From NCBI GenBank assembly GCA_013540605.1, contig JABVCK010000009.1, positions 36,341 through 100,340 of the forward strand: a stretch of DNA of 64,000 nt, given 5' to 3'. Below are positions 45,779 through 54,085 of the stretch, piece by piece; the first letter of the stretch is position 1, and every line of letters starts with the position of its first letter. This DNA is from Bacillota bacterium (GTDB lineage: Bacteria > Bacillota > Clostridia > Ch29). The notes under the pieces are model-generated. The model made no database searches, was not told the DNA's origin, and saw only the letters and a list, made by a program, of their open reading frames with translations. Both the position numbers and the translations under genes were made by a program.

Positions 45779-46024
45779 CTATCCTTTGTTATGCAGAATT
45801 TTGGACACAACCTCAAGCCGCCTTTTGCCGCATTGCTGACGGAGGACAGTTGTAAACTCCCCAGTATTATCGGTGAACACTTTAGATTTGTTATTTTCTA
45901 CTATTCTTATAACAGTATCAATCATTTCGTTTTCAGGAATTTCGCTGCTCCAGTACTTGTCGATTACCTTTGACAAGGTTTCGGCAAGCTCTCGCTGATT
46001 TTTATAAAAACTTTTGATTTCCAT
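45779..46024 (-). CDS. Small helical protein, first gene of the BREX operon
   Basis: 81 residues, MEIKSFYKNQRELAETLSKV, charged and helical, with SSEIPENEMIDTVIRIVENN and a basic C-terminal end (TVLRQQCGKRRLEVVSKIL). It resembles small proteins (TIGR04540-like, from memory) often placed ahead of brxA. Its position makes it a candidate BREX accessory or regulator. Function unknown. Confidence 0.75.
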   Translation of the reverse strand: MEIKSFYKNQRELAETLSKVIDKYWSSEIPENEMIDTVIRIVENNKSKVFTDNTGEFTTVLRQQCGKRRLEVVSKILHNKG

Positions 46025-46068
46025 TCATGTCACCTACTAACCTTTTACCATATTTATACTATTTTTTT

Positions 46069-46097
46069 ATTATATCATTATTGCATTTATACTACAA
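46069..46097 (-). promoter_or_regulatory. Likely BREX operon promoter
   Basis: On the minus strand TTGTAG (46097-46092), 17 bases, TATAAT (46074-46069), 45 bases before the first ORF. It is intact and lies outside the IS630 element. Confidence 0.65.
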
Positions 46098-46180
46098 CAG
46101 AATATGGAAATATGTTTTAGCTCTGTAGGCAATAAGCAGATAAACAATTTTATTATAGTTGTATATTTTTCTAGAATATA

Positions 46181-47380
46181 CTATATAGATTACGATAATG
46201 ATTTTACATTCGCAGGCATAACCTGTTTATGACCTGTTCCGGAACCTTGTTAATTGAATTAATGAACCCCCTAACAGCTTCACGAATTTGTTTTACAGAG
46301 GAGTAGAAGACATTATTAATTACATCTGATTTCAACCATCCCCATAGTCCTTCAATCATATTAAGTTTCGGGCTATAGGGAGGCAAGAAAACAAGCTGTA
46401 GCCTGTCTTTATTCTCCTGTAAAAATGGCTCAAGCAGTTTAGCATGATGGATCTTTGCATTATCCAAAATCATTACGATTTTGCCTGTGGGGTATTGTAA
46501 CAGGACATTTTTAAGGAACCTGAGAAAGACTTCAGCATCATATTTCTTTTCCTCGACGCAGTAAACATGCCCTGTTTCATAATTAAGTACACCCATAAGC
46601 TTCACTCCCTCATGCTTGCCGTATGTGGGGATGATTCGCTGCTTACCTTTTAGAAACCAAGTTTTTTGGATAGCCTGATAATCACGAATCATCGTTTCAT
46701 CTTCAAAGAGAAGATGGTCAATTTTTCCGTCAAGAAGATTTTTTTAAAAGCTCAAACTCTTGTTTAAACTCTTCTTGTTTCTGCGGGTCTGCTTTAGCCA
46801 GGGTATATGTCGGTCTGGTATAACTAAGTTTTAGCCGGTGAATTACATCTACCATGCCGGTATAGCTGTATTCTACTCCGAAGTTATCCAATACCCAATG
46901 CTTAATGATATTGACAGTCCAATTCTTTTTATTTGGGTAGCCGACTTCATCCGGTGTTTTGGTTGTGATAACTTCAACAAGCTTTGCTTCCTGCTCATCA
47001 GAAAGCCTGCGTGGAGCTCCAGGGCTATGACCAAGTGCCAGACCGGGAAGGCCATTTTCTTTATATTTATTAACGTAAGTACCTATCGTATGCTGGCATA
47101 GGTCAACCATCTTGGATATATCTACATTGATATATCCTTTAAGGTGATAAAGTATAACCATATAACGCTGGTACATCCGTTTATCCTTGGTTTTCTTAAT
47201 AGCCTCCTTTACAGCTTGGATTTCAGGGTTACTGTTATCAGCTTCGAATATTTTATCAATCCTTGCCATTGTGTTAACCACCATCCTATAAAATGTTTAT
47301 GGTTAACATAATACAATAAAATGCATGGTTTGTGGTATGGATATTTTTACCTTGTGATACCTTTATCGTAATCTATATAG
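46181..47380 (-). mobile_element. IS630-family insertion sequence, 1.2 kb, complete ends
   Basis: Perfect 18-bp terminal inverted repeats, CTATATAGATTACGATAA at 46181-46198 and its complement at 47363-47380. The transposase genes fill the interior. Ends begin in a TATA stretch, as expected for a family that targets TA, so the exact target duplication cannot be read. Inserted between the BREX promoter and the AbiE remnants. Confidence 0.88.
46204..47284 (-). CDS. IS630 transposase in two frames (-1 frameshift)
   Basis: First frame 47284-46730 (184 residues) holds the HTH part (YQRYMVILYHLKGYINVDISK; LGHSPGAPRRLSDEQ). A second frame, stated from 46692 but continuous upstream, reads LLDGKIDHLLFEDETMIRDY and contains the DDE domain (MILDNAKIHHAKLL, FLPPYSPKLNMIEGLWGWLK). 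The two join by a -1 shift at A-AAA-AAA near 46,740. Programmed frameshifting is common in this family, so the element may be active. Confidence 0.85.
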
Positions 47381-47431
47381 CAAAACGTATGCATAAAAAT
47401 TTTAGTGTATACGAATTAAGAGGTGATAAGC

Positions 47432-47834
47432 TTGAAAAAAGACAAAGAAAAGCTTGTATCTAGAATTATTGAGAAAAAAGAACTATTTATTACTGCTGAA
47501 AGGTTGAAAAGCTACGGACTTAATACTTATGACATTGGCCTTTTGCTTTCAGACGGGCGACTTGAACGTATTAAAAGAGGTCTATATAAATGGACATATT
47601 TTCAGCAAGAATATAATGAAATGGTAGAGGTGTCGGGTATTGTACCAGAGGGGTATTATGTCTTTTTTCAGCACTCAGCTTTCACGAGCTTACAACATTG
47701 GTGTAGATATAGTTAAAGAGGCAATGGAAAGATATATTCTAAAGCCTCAGAAAAATTTACAGCGGCTCACAGAATACGCGGAGAAGCTTAGAATTCTTAA
47801 AATGATAAAAACCTACTTAGAGGTACTCATATGA
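47432..47834 (+). pseudogene. Decayed AbiEi-type antitoxin gene
   Basis: TTG start with GAGGTG upstream. The N-terminal winged-helix part (KKELFITAERLKSYGL; LLLSDGRLERIKRGLYKW) matches AbiEi/type IV antitoxins. Near 47,655 the frame shifts (another frame gives LCLFSALSFHELTTL, the expected continuation, then stops), a central piece is missing, and a third frame ends with YAEKLRILKMIKTYLEVLI, the normal antitoxin C terminus, at 47,834. Frameshift plus deletion, so no functional antitoxin. Confidence 0.75.
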
Positions 47835-48091
47835 CTAAAGATATGTCTGCTTCTATTAGGGCTAAGCTTTTGAATCTGTCAAGACATCAGGGAAGGGCCT
47901 TTGATGAAATAATGACTGCAAAATTATCAATAACCTTTGAGCAGGTATTAGATAGGATTAAAGTTTTCCTATACCCGATATACAGTGCAATACTGGAGGA
48001 GACAGAGTTTTTTGGGGAGTGGAGTAAAAAAGAGAAGAACTGGCGGAAGGAAGGAAAATTAAATGATATTTGTAAAAAACACACTAAATAA
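47831..48091 (+). pseudogene. Internally deleted AbiEii-type toxin gene
   Basis: Begins MTKDMSASIRAKLLNLSRHQGRAFDEI, the typical N terminus of the AbiEii nucleotidyltransferase, overlapping the antitoxin stop by 4 bases. After about 30 residues it jumps to the C-terminal motif (TFEQVLDRIKVFLYPIYSAI). The nucleotidyltransferase core (about 200 residues expected) is gone. 86 codons remain. Confidence 0.75.
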
Positions 48092-48284
48092 TACTGGAGT
48101 AGCAATTTACGGTGACCATATAGACTTTGAAAGCCTTTATGAAGCGTTACATACTGTTGTAGGGGCTGAAGATGAATTTGTCGGTTTCGGGGTAGCTCGT
48201 ATAAGAGTTCTGGGCGTTTGTTATGATATTCGGCATGCTCTGATGGGAGACCGGTTCACCTTGGCATATTTGCTATATCTCTAA
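48063..48284 (+). pseudogene. 3'-truncated gene (DUF6904-like, tentative)
   Basis: Starts MIFVKNTLNNTGVAIYGDHI behind AGGAAGGA and keeps a conserved-looking LRVLGVCYDIRHALMGDR-type segment (here RVLGVCYDIRHALMGDR), then loses homology-like sequence and ends inside the 3' end of the convergent aldolase gene. The family name is from memory. The break at about 48,262 marks the right edge of the accessory region. Confidence 0.55.
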
Positions 48285-49014
48285 AAGTATCTATATATAG
48301 AAGTATATCCATTCCTATTGCTACTGAATCAAAGCCTCTATTAAAATAATCTGTTGCTGTTTTTTTATCGGGTGCATATATAAATGAATATTTATTATGT
48401 TTTTTGCAGGCTGATAACACTTTATCCATTGCATCTTGTATTGTAGGATCTGAAATTTGTCCGGGTTTACCAAAAGACTGACTTAAATCATAAGGTCCTA
48501 TAAATATTCCGTCTACTCCTTTAACATTTAAAATCTCATCAATATTTTCTACGCATTCTTTAGTTTCGCATTGGGGTAGTATTAAAACATTTTTATTTGA
48601 CTCTTCAAAGTAATCTTCCAGACTGTTTATATTGCCAAAGGAAGATGCTCTTGTTAGAGCTACCCCTCTATTCCCTAATGGGAAAAATTTAGCATATTCA
48701 ATAATTTTCTCAACTTCTTCTTTAGTTTTAATCATTGGAATAATAATTCCTTGAGCGCCAACATCTAAAACCTTAAGTATTGATGGTCTTGAAGAATCTT
48801 TTACCCTTACAAGAGGTGTAATCTTTCTTCTTTCAGCACTTCTTATATATTCTGCTATTGTTTCTACTCCGTAGGGTCCATGTTCTTTGTCTAGAATTAC
48901 ATAATCCATACCAGCAATTCCCAATGCTTCAACAGCCACACTTGATCCCATACTAAAAAACGTTCCCACTGATTTTTTCCTTTTTTCCAACATTTTCTTT
49001 AATAAATTTTCCAT
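48256..49014 (-). CDS. HpcH/HpaI-family class II aldolase
   Basis: Metal-dependent aldolase cleaving 2-oxo-4-hydroxy acids to pyruvate or an oxo acid plus an aldehyde. 252 residues from the ATG at 49014 (GGAGG 4 bases before). TIM-barrel signatures: DYVILDKEHGPYG, IIPMIKTKEEVE with PLGNRG, ILPQCETKE, and VDGIFIGPYDLS with the metal-binding acidic residues. Lower GC than neighbours. Convergent with the truncated gene at its 3' end. Confidence 0.9.
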   Translation of the reverse strand: MENLLKKMLEKRKKSVGTFFSMGSSVAVEALGIAGMDYVILDKEHGPYGVETIAEYIRSAERRKITPLVRVKDSSRPSILKVLDVGAQGIIIPMIKTKEEVEKIIEYAKFFPLGNRGVALTRASSFGNINSLEDYFEESNKNVLILPQCETKECVENIDEILNVKGVDGIFIGPYDLSQSFGKPGQISDPTIQDAMDKVLSACKKHNKYSFIYAPDKKTATDYFNRGFDSVAIGMDILLYIDTFRDIANMPR

Positions 49015-49183
49015 AATTCCTCCTATAACCTCCATCTTCATCTTAGGTTGGAGTTCCCTGAAGTTCTCATATACAGAATGCATACAACTTAATCACCTGG
49101 ATAATGATACCATTAATAAGGGAATATTTCAAGGCTGACCCCTAAATACCTAAATATGTTTAGCCAGCGCTATTAGTATGTGC

Positions 49184-49189
49184 TATAAT
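49184..49189 (+). promoter_or_regulatory. Extended -10 promoter of the AbrB permease gene
   Basis: TGCTATAAT gives an extended -10 box (TATAAT at 49184-49189). Transcription would begin at about 49,196, which argues against the ATG at 49,195 as the start. Confidence 0.6.
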
Positions 49190-49245
49190 ATATCATGGTC
49201 ATTCCCTTGACAGCATTGATTCGGGATGGAGGTTCTGATAAAAGA

Positions 49246-50313
49246 ATGAAAGGGCTTACTTTTTCTATGCCGATGACTTTTGCACTGGTTTTTTTTCTAG
49301 GGTATTTGGGTTATCGGGTTTTTAGGCATCTTCATATACCGGGAGGCGCCATTACAGGTTCTTTGGTCATGGTTGCTGCATTCAGCAGTCAGGGTGTGAT
49401 ATGGGCAGACCTTCCGTCTTTTATAAGCACGGCGTTGCAGGTAGTGGTTGGAATAATGATTGGATGCAAATTTAGCAAGAAAAAGGTACCTCAACTCAAA
49501 TTATTAATCATTCCAGGGTTAATGGTTTCTGCCTGGATGCTGTGTACCGGTCTATTAGTAGGCATACTGCTGGCTAGGATTACAGGACTCGATCTCGGTA
49601 CAGCGCTTTATGGCGCAGTGCCTGGCGGGATGGCCGAGATGGGTCTTGTTGCTCTGGCATACAATCTGAACGTTCCGGTAGTGTCACTGTATCAATTTGT
49701 GAGAGTAATTGCAGTGCACTTAATTGTACCTCCCATTGCTTTAAAATATGGACATACAAAGAGAGAAGAAGCAGTCAGTAAAGAAATACCGGTCATGGAT
49801 GCGACTGAGGGTAAGAAAGAAAAGGATTTTGGTATTCTGGTTACTCTTATAATAGGCGGGTGTGGCGGCTTTATAGCTAAACATTTCGGAGTCCCTGTGG
49901 GAGGTATGCTGGGAGCTATGGTTGTTGTCGGAGCACTACGCTCTATTGGAGTACCGCTTAAAGAACTTCCCACATGGGTATCCGTATTTGCGCAGGTTGG
50001 TCTTGGAGGCTATCTGGGAACGACATTCACGCCGGAGATAGTTGCCACTTTTCAAAGGATGCTGCTTCCTACTCTTGTTTTTTCAGCAGCAATTGTTATT
50101 AGCGGAATAATCCTTGGTTTTCTGGTTCACAGGATTTTCGGATGGGAATTATCTACAGCCCTAATGGCCTGTGCGGCAGCAGGAGTAACTCAGATGAGCG
50201 CCATTGCCCTCGATATGGACGCGGATGCGGTTACAGTAGGGTTAATTCAAGTAATACGCCTGGCTACAATAGTTTTACTAATGCCTTCTTTAATTGGACA
50301 CATGATTAGTTGA
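49246..50313 (+). CDS. AbrB-family integral membrane protein
   Basis: 355 residues from the ATG at 49246; GGAGG at 49228 is somewhat far (13 bases), but the upstream ATG at 49195 coincides with the transcription start. About ten helices in two homologous halves, each with the family signature: LHIPGGAITGSLVMVA...VVGIMIGCKF and VPVGGMLGAMVVVGAL...VGLGGYLGTTF; also GAVPGGMAEM and AAGVTQMSAIAL. This is the AbrB-duplication permease family, of unknown substrate. Confidence 0.85.
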   Translation: MKGLTFSMPMTFALVFFLGYLGYRVFRHLHIPGGAITGSLVMVAAFSSQGVIWADLPSFISTALQVVVGIMIGCKFSKKKVPQLKLLIIPGLMVSAWMLCTGLLVGILLARITGLDLGTALYGAVPGGMAEMGLVALAYNLNVPVVSLYQFVRVIAVHLIVPPIALKYGHTKREEAVSKEIPVMDATEGKKEKDFGILVTLIIGGCGGFIAKHFGVPVGGMLGAMVVVGALRSIGVPLKELPTWVSVFAQVGLGGYLGTTFTPEIVATFQRMLLPTLVFSAAIVISGIILGFLVHRIFGWELSTALMACAAAGVTQMSAIALDMDADAVTVGLIQVIRLATIVLLMPSLIGHMIS

Positions 50314-50429
50314 AAAGTATGCAGAATAATGAAAAAAGTATGTTCTATCTACGGTATTGTTGAGTGTGATATCAAGCAAACCAGATGTATACGTGCTAAG
50401 ATTCCCAGGGCTATAGTTGCTATAGGTTG

Positions 50430-50941
50430 TCCCGAGTTTGACAGTTGGGCAGGAAAAATGGGGTACAAAAACCCTGGAAGCCGCATAAAATCAACATCGA
50501 TAGCTTGGCTATGCGATATAACCGTAATTCAGCATTTTTGCCTCACTGCAGTCGTACAAGGCGGCTTTGCGTTCATCAAACGTTGGAATTTCGGCTATTT
50601 CACAGAGCTTTTTGACCATGTTGATGAACATCTTATCGTTTTTTATCAGGTCGCGCCTTCCAAAGTTGTAGAGAACTCTGTGTTTTGTAGTACCATCTTC
50701 TCTGTATGATTCAACAAGTTTTATATACTCATAATTCTTACTCTTTGTTGTTTTAATAAACACACAATCACCGCCTGATGTCGATTATATACAAATCGTA
50801 CCACACGGTATTGATTATTTCAATATTTTACAAAACATAATATTAAATAAGTTGTACCACGTTTTTTGAAAATCCGTGAATTTTGGACGAAGTTATGCGG
50901 GTTTGAAGGCTATTCACATTACCCAACTGTCAAACTCGGGA
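50430..50941 (-). mobile_element. Internally deleted IS1634-like element
   Basis: 20-base inverted ends, TCCCGAGTTTGACAGTTGGG (50430-50449) and its complement (50922-50941), enclose only about 512 bp. A full element of this type is 1.6 kb or more. The interior keeps just the 5' part of the transposase gene. It could be mobilised in trans by a complete relative. Confidence 0.75.
50509..50763 (-). pseudogene. Transposase N-terminal fragment (IS1634 family)
   Basis: 84 residues, MFIKTTKSKNYEYIKLVES then KHRVLYNFGRRDLI, the recognisable N terminus of IS1634-type DDE transposases. Cut after NYGYIA, so the catalytic domain is absent. Confidence 0.75.
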
Positions 50942-50959
50942 GAAATATTATACGTCACC

Positions 50960-51088
50960 CTGATACCAGGGTTTTGAACCCTGGTATCAGTTTGCAGACA
51001 AACACGGTTCCCTCTTGCCTCGGAAACTGTGTTTGTCTGCAAACTGTAAGGCTTATGTTTAAGACAAACATAAGCCTTAATTCTTTTT
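50960..51088. other. Three consecutive perfect hairpins
   Basis: Hairpin 1: CTGATACCAGGGTT / AACCCTGGTATCAG (50960-50990, 3-base loop). Hairpin 2: GTTTGCAGACAAACAC / GTGTTTGTCTGCAAAC (50990-51044). Hairpin 3: AAGGCTTATGTTT / AAACATAAGCCTT (51048-51078) with AATTCTTTTT after it on the plus strand. They fill the gap between the IS remnant and the 3' end of the collagen-like gene. The third is terminator-like; the role of the other two is unknown. Confidence 0.8.
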
Positions 51089-51100
51089 GACAGAGGGTCT

Positions 51101-51832
51101 TTATTCCAGACGTATAATTGTCAGGCTAGCACCTGCGCCGGCTTGCAAAACGGCTGTGCCGAGAAGCCCAAACAACTCAAGTGTAATGGTTGAATTAGCT
51201 GGTAAGGTTACTATAATTTCCGCACTATAGCTTGACAGTGTCAAAACCGGATTTATTGTAGAGGCCAGATTATCAGAACCATTGATTATCAGCCTGGAAC
51301 CCAGCAGTGCGCCAACTGTCAAATTAACATTGTACGAAACATAGTACCTACCGGCCGGAGCTATGGTAAAAATTGTATCGCCTACGTTTGCTGTAATATC
51401 GGCCGACAGGTTTTGAGCATCAGGAAGGGGTACTGGAGTACCAGTAGCTATTACTGCAATCGTCGCACCTGATGTATTGGCAGCAAATCCAGAAGTTTCA
51501 GTTATATTAGGTCCGGGGGGTCCAGCAGGTCCGGCGGGTCCGGCTGCTCCAGCGGCTCCGGCAGGTCCAGCGGGTCCGGCGGGTCCGGCTGCTCCAGCGG
51601 GTCCAGCGGGTCCGGCTGCTCCAGCGGGTCCAGCGGGTCCGGCTGCTCCAGCGGGTCCGGGGGGTCCGGCTGCTCCAGCGGGTCCAGCGGGTCCGGGGGG
51701 TCCGGCAGGTCCTCTTCTGGGATAAGGTATGCAGCAACTAATCGGTACAGTTGGACAGCAAGGAGTTTTGGCTGGAACAGTTGGTCCGATTTGCACATTG
51801 TTACATTTATTTTGTTTATCATTACTATCCAT
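51101..51832 (-). CDS. Collagen-like protein with BclA-type C-terminal domain
   Basis: About 243 residues. A Cys-containing N-terminal part ([17 protein letters not shown]), then about 70 residues of GXX triplets dominated by GPA and GAA, then a 130-residue beta-rich domain ([21 protein letters not shown] ... ) like the trimeric C-terminal domain of exosporium BclA proteins. No secretion signal, as in spore-surface proteins. Start uncertain: the ATG at 51832 has GGGAG 14 bases upstream, and the TTG at 51856 lacks a binding site. Triplet DNA repeats make length variation likely. Confidence 0.85.
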   Translation of the reverse strand: MDSNDKQNKCNNVQIGPTVPAKTPCCPTVPISCCIPYPRRGPAGPPGPAGPAGAAGPPGPAGAAGPAGPAGAAGPAGPAGAAGPAGPAGPAGAAGAAGPAGPAGPPGPNITETSGFAANTSGATIAVIATGTPVPLPDAQNLSADITANVGDTIFTIAPAGRYYVSYNVNLTVGALLGSRLIINGSDNLASTINPVLTLSSYSAEIIVTLPANSTITLELFGLLGTAVLQAGAGASLTIIRLE

Positions 51833-51978
51833 TCTTATTAGTTCATCTCCCTTCAATATAGTATGTATTAATGATATATTTTACAATATATATTATTAGT
51901 ATTGCTTGGGGAATGCCACTCTAAGTGTCTACTTTTTAGGGTTCACTTCCACCCGCTTCCGCTGTCGCACAAATAAAG

Positions 51979-52515
51979 TCAATCTATCCTGCAGGTGGCT
52001 TTGGTGTACAGCCTTGCCAGATAGTCCATGAAAACAAGAAGCAGGGCATTAAGGAAGAAAACCATTCCGGTTGTTTCAAGTATTTCCTCAACGAATTGTT
52101 CAATTCTCTGTATGTGGATACTAAAACCCTCAACGTTAAAAGAATCCAGTATGACCGCTATGGCGCTGAACAAGACCCCGGTAAGAAAGCATATTTTTGC
52201 GGATTTTCTTCCTGAGAAAAGGCCAATCATGCGGGGGAGCAGGAGAATGCCCGCTGCAGCAAACAGAAGGAGGATAAAATCCCCAGCCGAGGTCCAGAAG
52301 AAGATCGGCAGTTTTATATTCCTTGGAGACAGGATTGCATCCCTTACCCTTTCATGAAGAGCAAATCTCTCGTCAAGGGTGAGAAATAGAAAGCCGGCAC
52401 AAAGCAGGCCCCAAAACCTGGTTTTTCTCGGCTCATTATTTAATAAGGAAAACAACAGGCAGCCAAGGGAAAGGACAAAGCATGAGTATAATAGTATCGA
52501 TTCAAACCATGTCAT
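51979..52515 (-). CDS. Multi-spanning membrane protein of unknown function
   Basis: 178 residues with five hydrophobic helices (SILLYSCFVLSLGCLLFSLL; FILLLFAAAGILLLP; ICFLTGVLFSAIAVIL; GMVFFLNALLLVFM). A conserved-looking LTLDERFALHERVRD lies between helices. No family recognised. Two possible small ORFs lie upstream on the same strand. Confidence 0.6.
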   Translation of the reverse strand: MTWFESILLYSCFVLSLGCLLFSLLNNEPRKTRFWGLLCAGFLFLTLDERFALHERVRDAILSPRNIKLPIFFWTSAGDFILLLFAAAGILLLPRMIGLFSGRKSAKICFLTGVLFSAIAVILDSFNVEGFSIHIQRIEQFVEEILETTGMVFFLNALLLVFMDYLARLYTKATCRID

Positions 52516-52545
52516 CGGGGTCTGCTCAAAGATGACCCATTCCCA

Positions 52546-52773
52546 CTATCTGGGCCATTTGCCTACCACCAGGAGCAGTACAAACAATACAGGCAATATT
52601 ATACTGGAAATAACTATGCTCCTTTCAAAGGAATTCTTCACTGTCCATGGGGTCGAGCCGGGCATAAAATTTTGCATTCATCACAGCATCGATTCTTTTC
52701 ACCTGCTGAGGGGAAAAAGTGCCTTTGCCCAACGCAGAGATAATCACCCCATTTTTTTGTTATCGATGGTCAA
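52546..52773 (-). other. Two possible small ORFs, one needing a frameshift
   Basis: From a TTG at 52773 with GGAGG upstream the frame reads LTIDNKK into a run of seven A and then stops; a -1 shift there continues as NGVIISALGKGTFSPQQVKR...MDSEEFL to 52625. A second frame from GTG 52641 to 52546 gives a 31-residue hydrophobic peptide (VISSIILPVLFVLLLVVGKW). Either a decayed small operon or genuine small proteins. The rest of 52516-52883 holds only the divergent promoter. Confidence 0.3.
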
Positions 52774-52843
52774 AACAATCTCCTCCCATGATTATCCTTA
52801 TGGTTTGGTTTATTAATATTATGTACCGGGTCTTTACGTATGC

Positions 52844-52849
52844 TATAAT
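52844..52849 (+). promoter_or_regulatory. -10 box of the SPOR/sensory-hydrogenase operon
   Basis: TGCTATAAT forms an extended -10 box 35 bases before the ATG at 52884, closely matching the one at 49184. It probably drives the gene run from 52884 to 57472, within which gaps are small or genes overlap. Confidence 0.6.
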
Positions 52850-52883
52850 ATTAACATGATTTGATAGTAAAGCGGTGATAAAC

Positions 52884-53711
52884 ATGAGGAAGAAGAGAAA
52901 AGCCAAAACCGGAAAAGGCGTTAACATAGTTTTGCTGATAATTCTGGTACCTATGCTCGGTACACTTTTAGGATATGCGATTTCACAAAAAGTGTTAATC
53001 CCATACCTGGTAGAAAAGGAAGATGCTGTGCAGGGTACTGCGGCCGCAGACGAAACTCCCAAGGGTGACGCCGTGCCGGCTGAAGCAGACCAGAGTAAAC
53101 CGGTGGTGGCTTACCAAAGGATGATTGATATTGAAGGGATGAGCATCTATTGCGTTCAGGTGGGAGCGTTCTCAAGCCGGGATAATGCTGAGAGAATGCT
53201 GGAGGAGTTAAAGGATAAGGGATTCGCGGGCTCCGTCAGAAAGGATAAGATGTATAAGGTATACTCGCTGTATGCCTTCAGCGAAAATGCAGCCAGAAAA
53301 CAGCTTGATAGGGTCAAGGAAATATATAGTGATGCCCACATTTCCACTATCAGCTATCCATCTATAGGAATAAGCTATCCGGACAGCAGCTCCAGGGAAG
53401 TTGAAGAGCTGTGGAAACAGCTTACTGATACCAGGCGGATAATAATGGACGCGATGGACAGGGCGGCATCCGGCGAAAGCATTAAGGATATAGTCACGGA
53501 GCACATAACCCAAATAAAGCAGTACAGGGAAAACCTCGAAAAACAGAACATGCCTCCCGCCCTTGCCGAATATAAAGATGAAACTATCAAAATGTACGAT
53601 AGTATTCTTGCAACCTATTCCAGACCGGGGAATAAAAGTGATGTACAGCTGGCAGTTGATATTGTGAGCATCTATATGAGTTTCATTGAGAGAATTAGTC
53701 AAATGGTTTAG
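52884..53711 (+). CDS. Membrane-anchored SPOR-domain protein
   Basis: 275 residues from the ATG at 52884. Basic start, one helix (NIVLLIILVPMLGTLLGYAI), a linker, then a SPOR repeat domain (YCVQVGAFSSRDNAERMLEEL; YKVYSLYAFSENAARKQLDR) which binds glycan strands lacking stem peptides, and a helical C-terminal region. Suggests a septal or sporulation role. Only 10 bases separate it from the DRTGG gene, so it leads the operon although its function seems unrelated. Confidence 0.8.
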   Translation: MRKKRKAKTGKGVNIVLLIILVPMLGTLLGYAISQKVLIPYLVEKEDAVQGTAAADETPKGDAVPAEADQSKPVVAYQRMIDIEGMSIYCVQVGAFSSRDNAERMLEELKDKGFAGSVRKDKMYKVYSLYAFSENAARKQLDRVKEIYSDAHISTISYPSIGISYPDSSSREVEELWKQLTDTRRIIMDAMDRAASGESIKDIVTEHITQIKQYRENLEKQNMPPALAEYKDETIKMYDSILATYSRPGNKSDVQLAVDIVSIYMSFIERISQMV

Positions 53712-53721
53712 GAGGGATAGT

Positions 53722-54084
53722 ATGAATATTCGCCAGATAGTTGAAATACTAAAGGCAGAAGTATTGACCGGTGAAGACGATATGGAAAAAGAGGTGAAAT
53801 ATGCATTTGGCGCAGATTTGATGAGTGATGTGCTGGCCTTTGTCAATGAAAAAACAGTACTTCTCACAGGATTGACAAATCCCCAGGTTATCCGGACGGC
53901 GGAAATGATAGATATATCTGCAATAGTCTATGTAAGGGGTAAAAAACCAGATGATGCGTCCATTATGCTGGCGAAAGAAAACAACATAACCCTTCTGCGC
54001 ACTTCCTTTACTCTGTATACCACGAGCGGCCTGCTGTACAGCGCAGGCCTGCAGGGGATAGACGTACTGGGAGTGATAAAATAA
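53722..54084 (+). CDS. DRTGG-domain protein (first copy)
   Basis: 120 residues from the ATG at 53722 (AGGAGGG upstream; the longer frame from 53686 overlaps the previous gene). DRTGG-like fold: MNIRQIVEILKAEVLTG, VLAFVNEKTVLLTGLTNPQVIRTA, MIDISAIVYVRGKKPD. Such domains accompany CBS domains and phosphotransacetylases and occur in hydrogenase-linked clusters; probably a small-ligand-binding regulator. A second DRTGG gene lies at 55815. Confidence 0.75.
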   Translation: MNIRQIVEILKAEVLTGEDDMEKEVKYAFGADLMSDVLAFVNEKTVLLTGLTNPQVIRTAEMIDISAIVYVRGKKPDDASIMLAKENNITLLRTSFTLYTTSGLLYSAGLQGIDVLGVIK

Positions 54085-54085
54085 T

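Noticed and set aside
32680..48290. BREX region as an integrated element with attL/attR at tRNA-Leu
   Set aside because: I found no second copy of the tRNA 3' end near 46-48.3 kb and no integrase gene, so integration at the tRNA is not shown.
50329..50709. 126-codon plus-strand ORF
   Set aside because: It runs through the inverted end of the IS1634-like remnant and antisense to its transposase fragment, so it is a chance frame.
51477..51737. Repetitive ORFs on both strands over the collagen triplets
   Set aside because: GC-rich triplet repeats open all frames; only the minus-strand frame continues into a structured C-terminal domain.
53686..53721. Earlier start for the first DRTGG protein
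   Set aside because: It overlaps the end of the SPOR gene and lacks a ribosome binding site, whereas AGGAGGG precedes the ATG at 53722.
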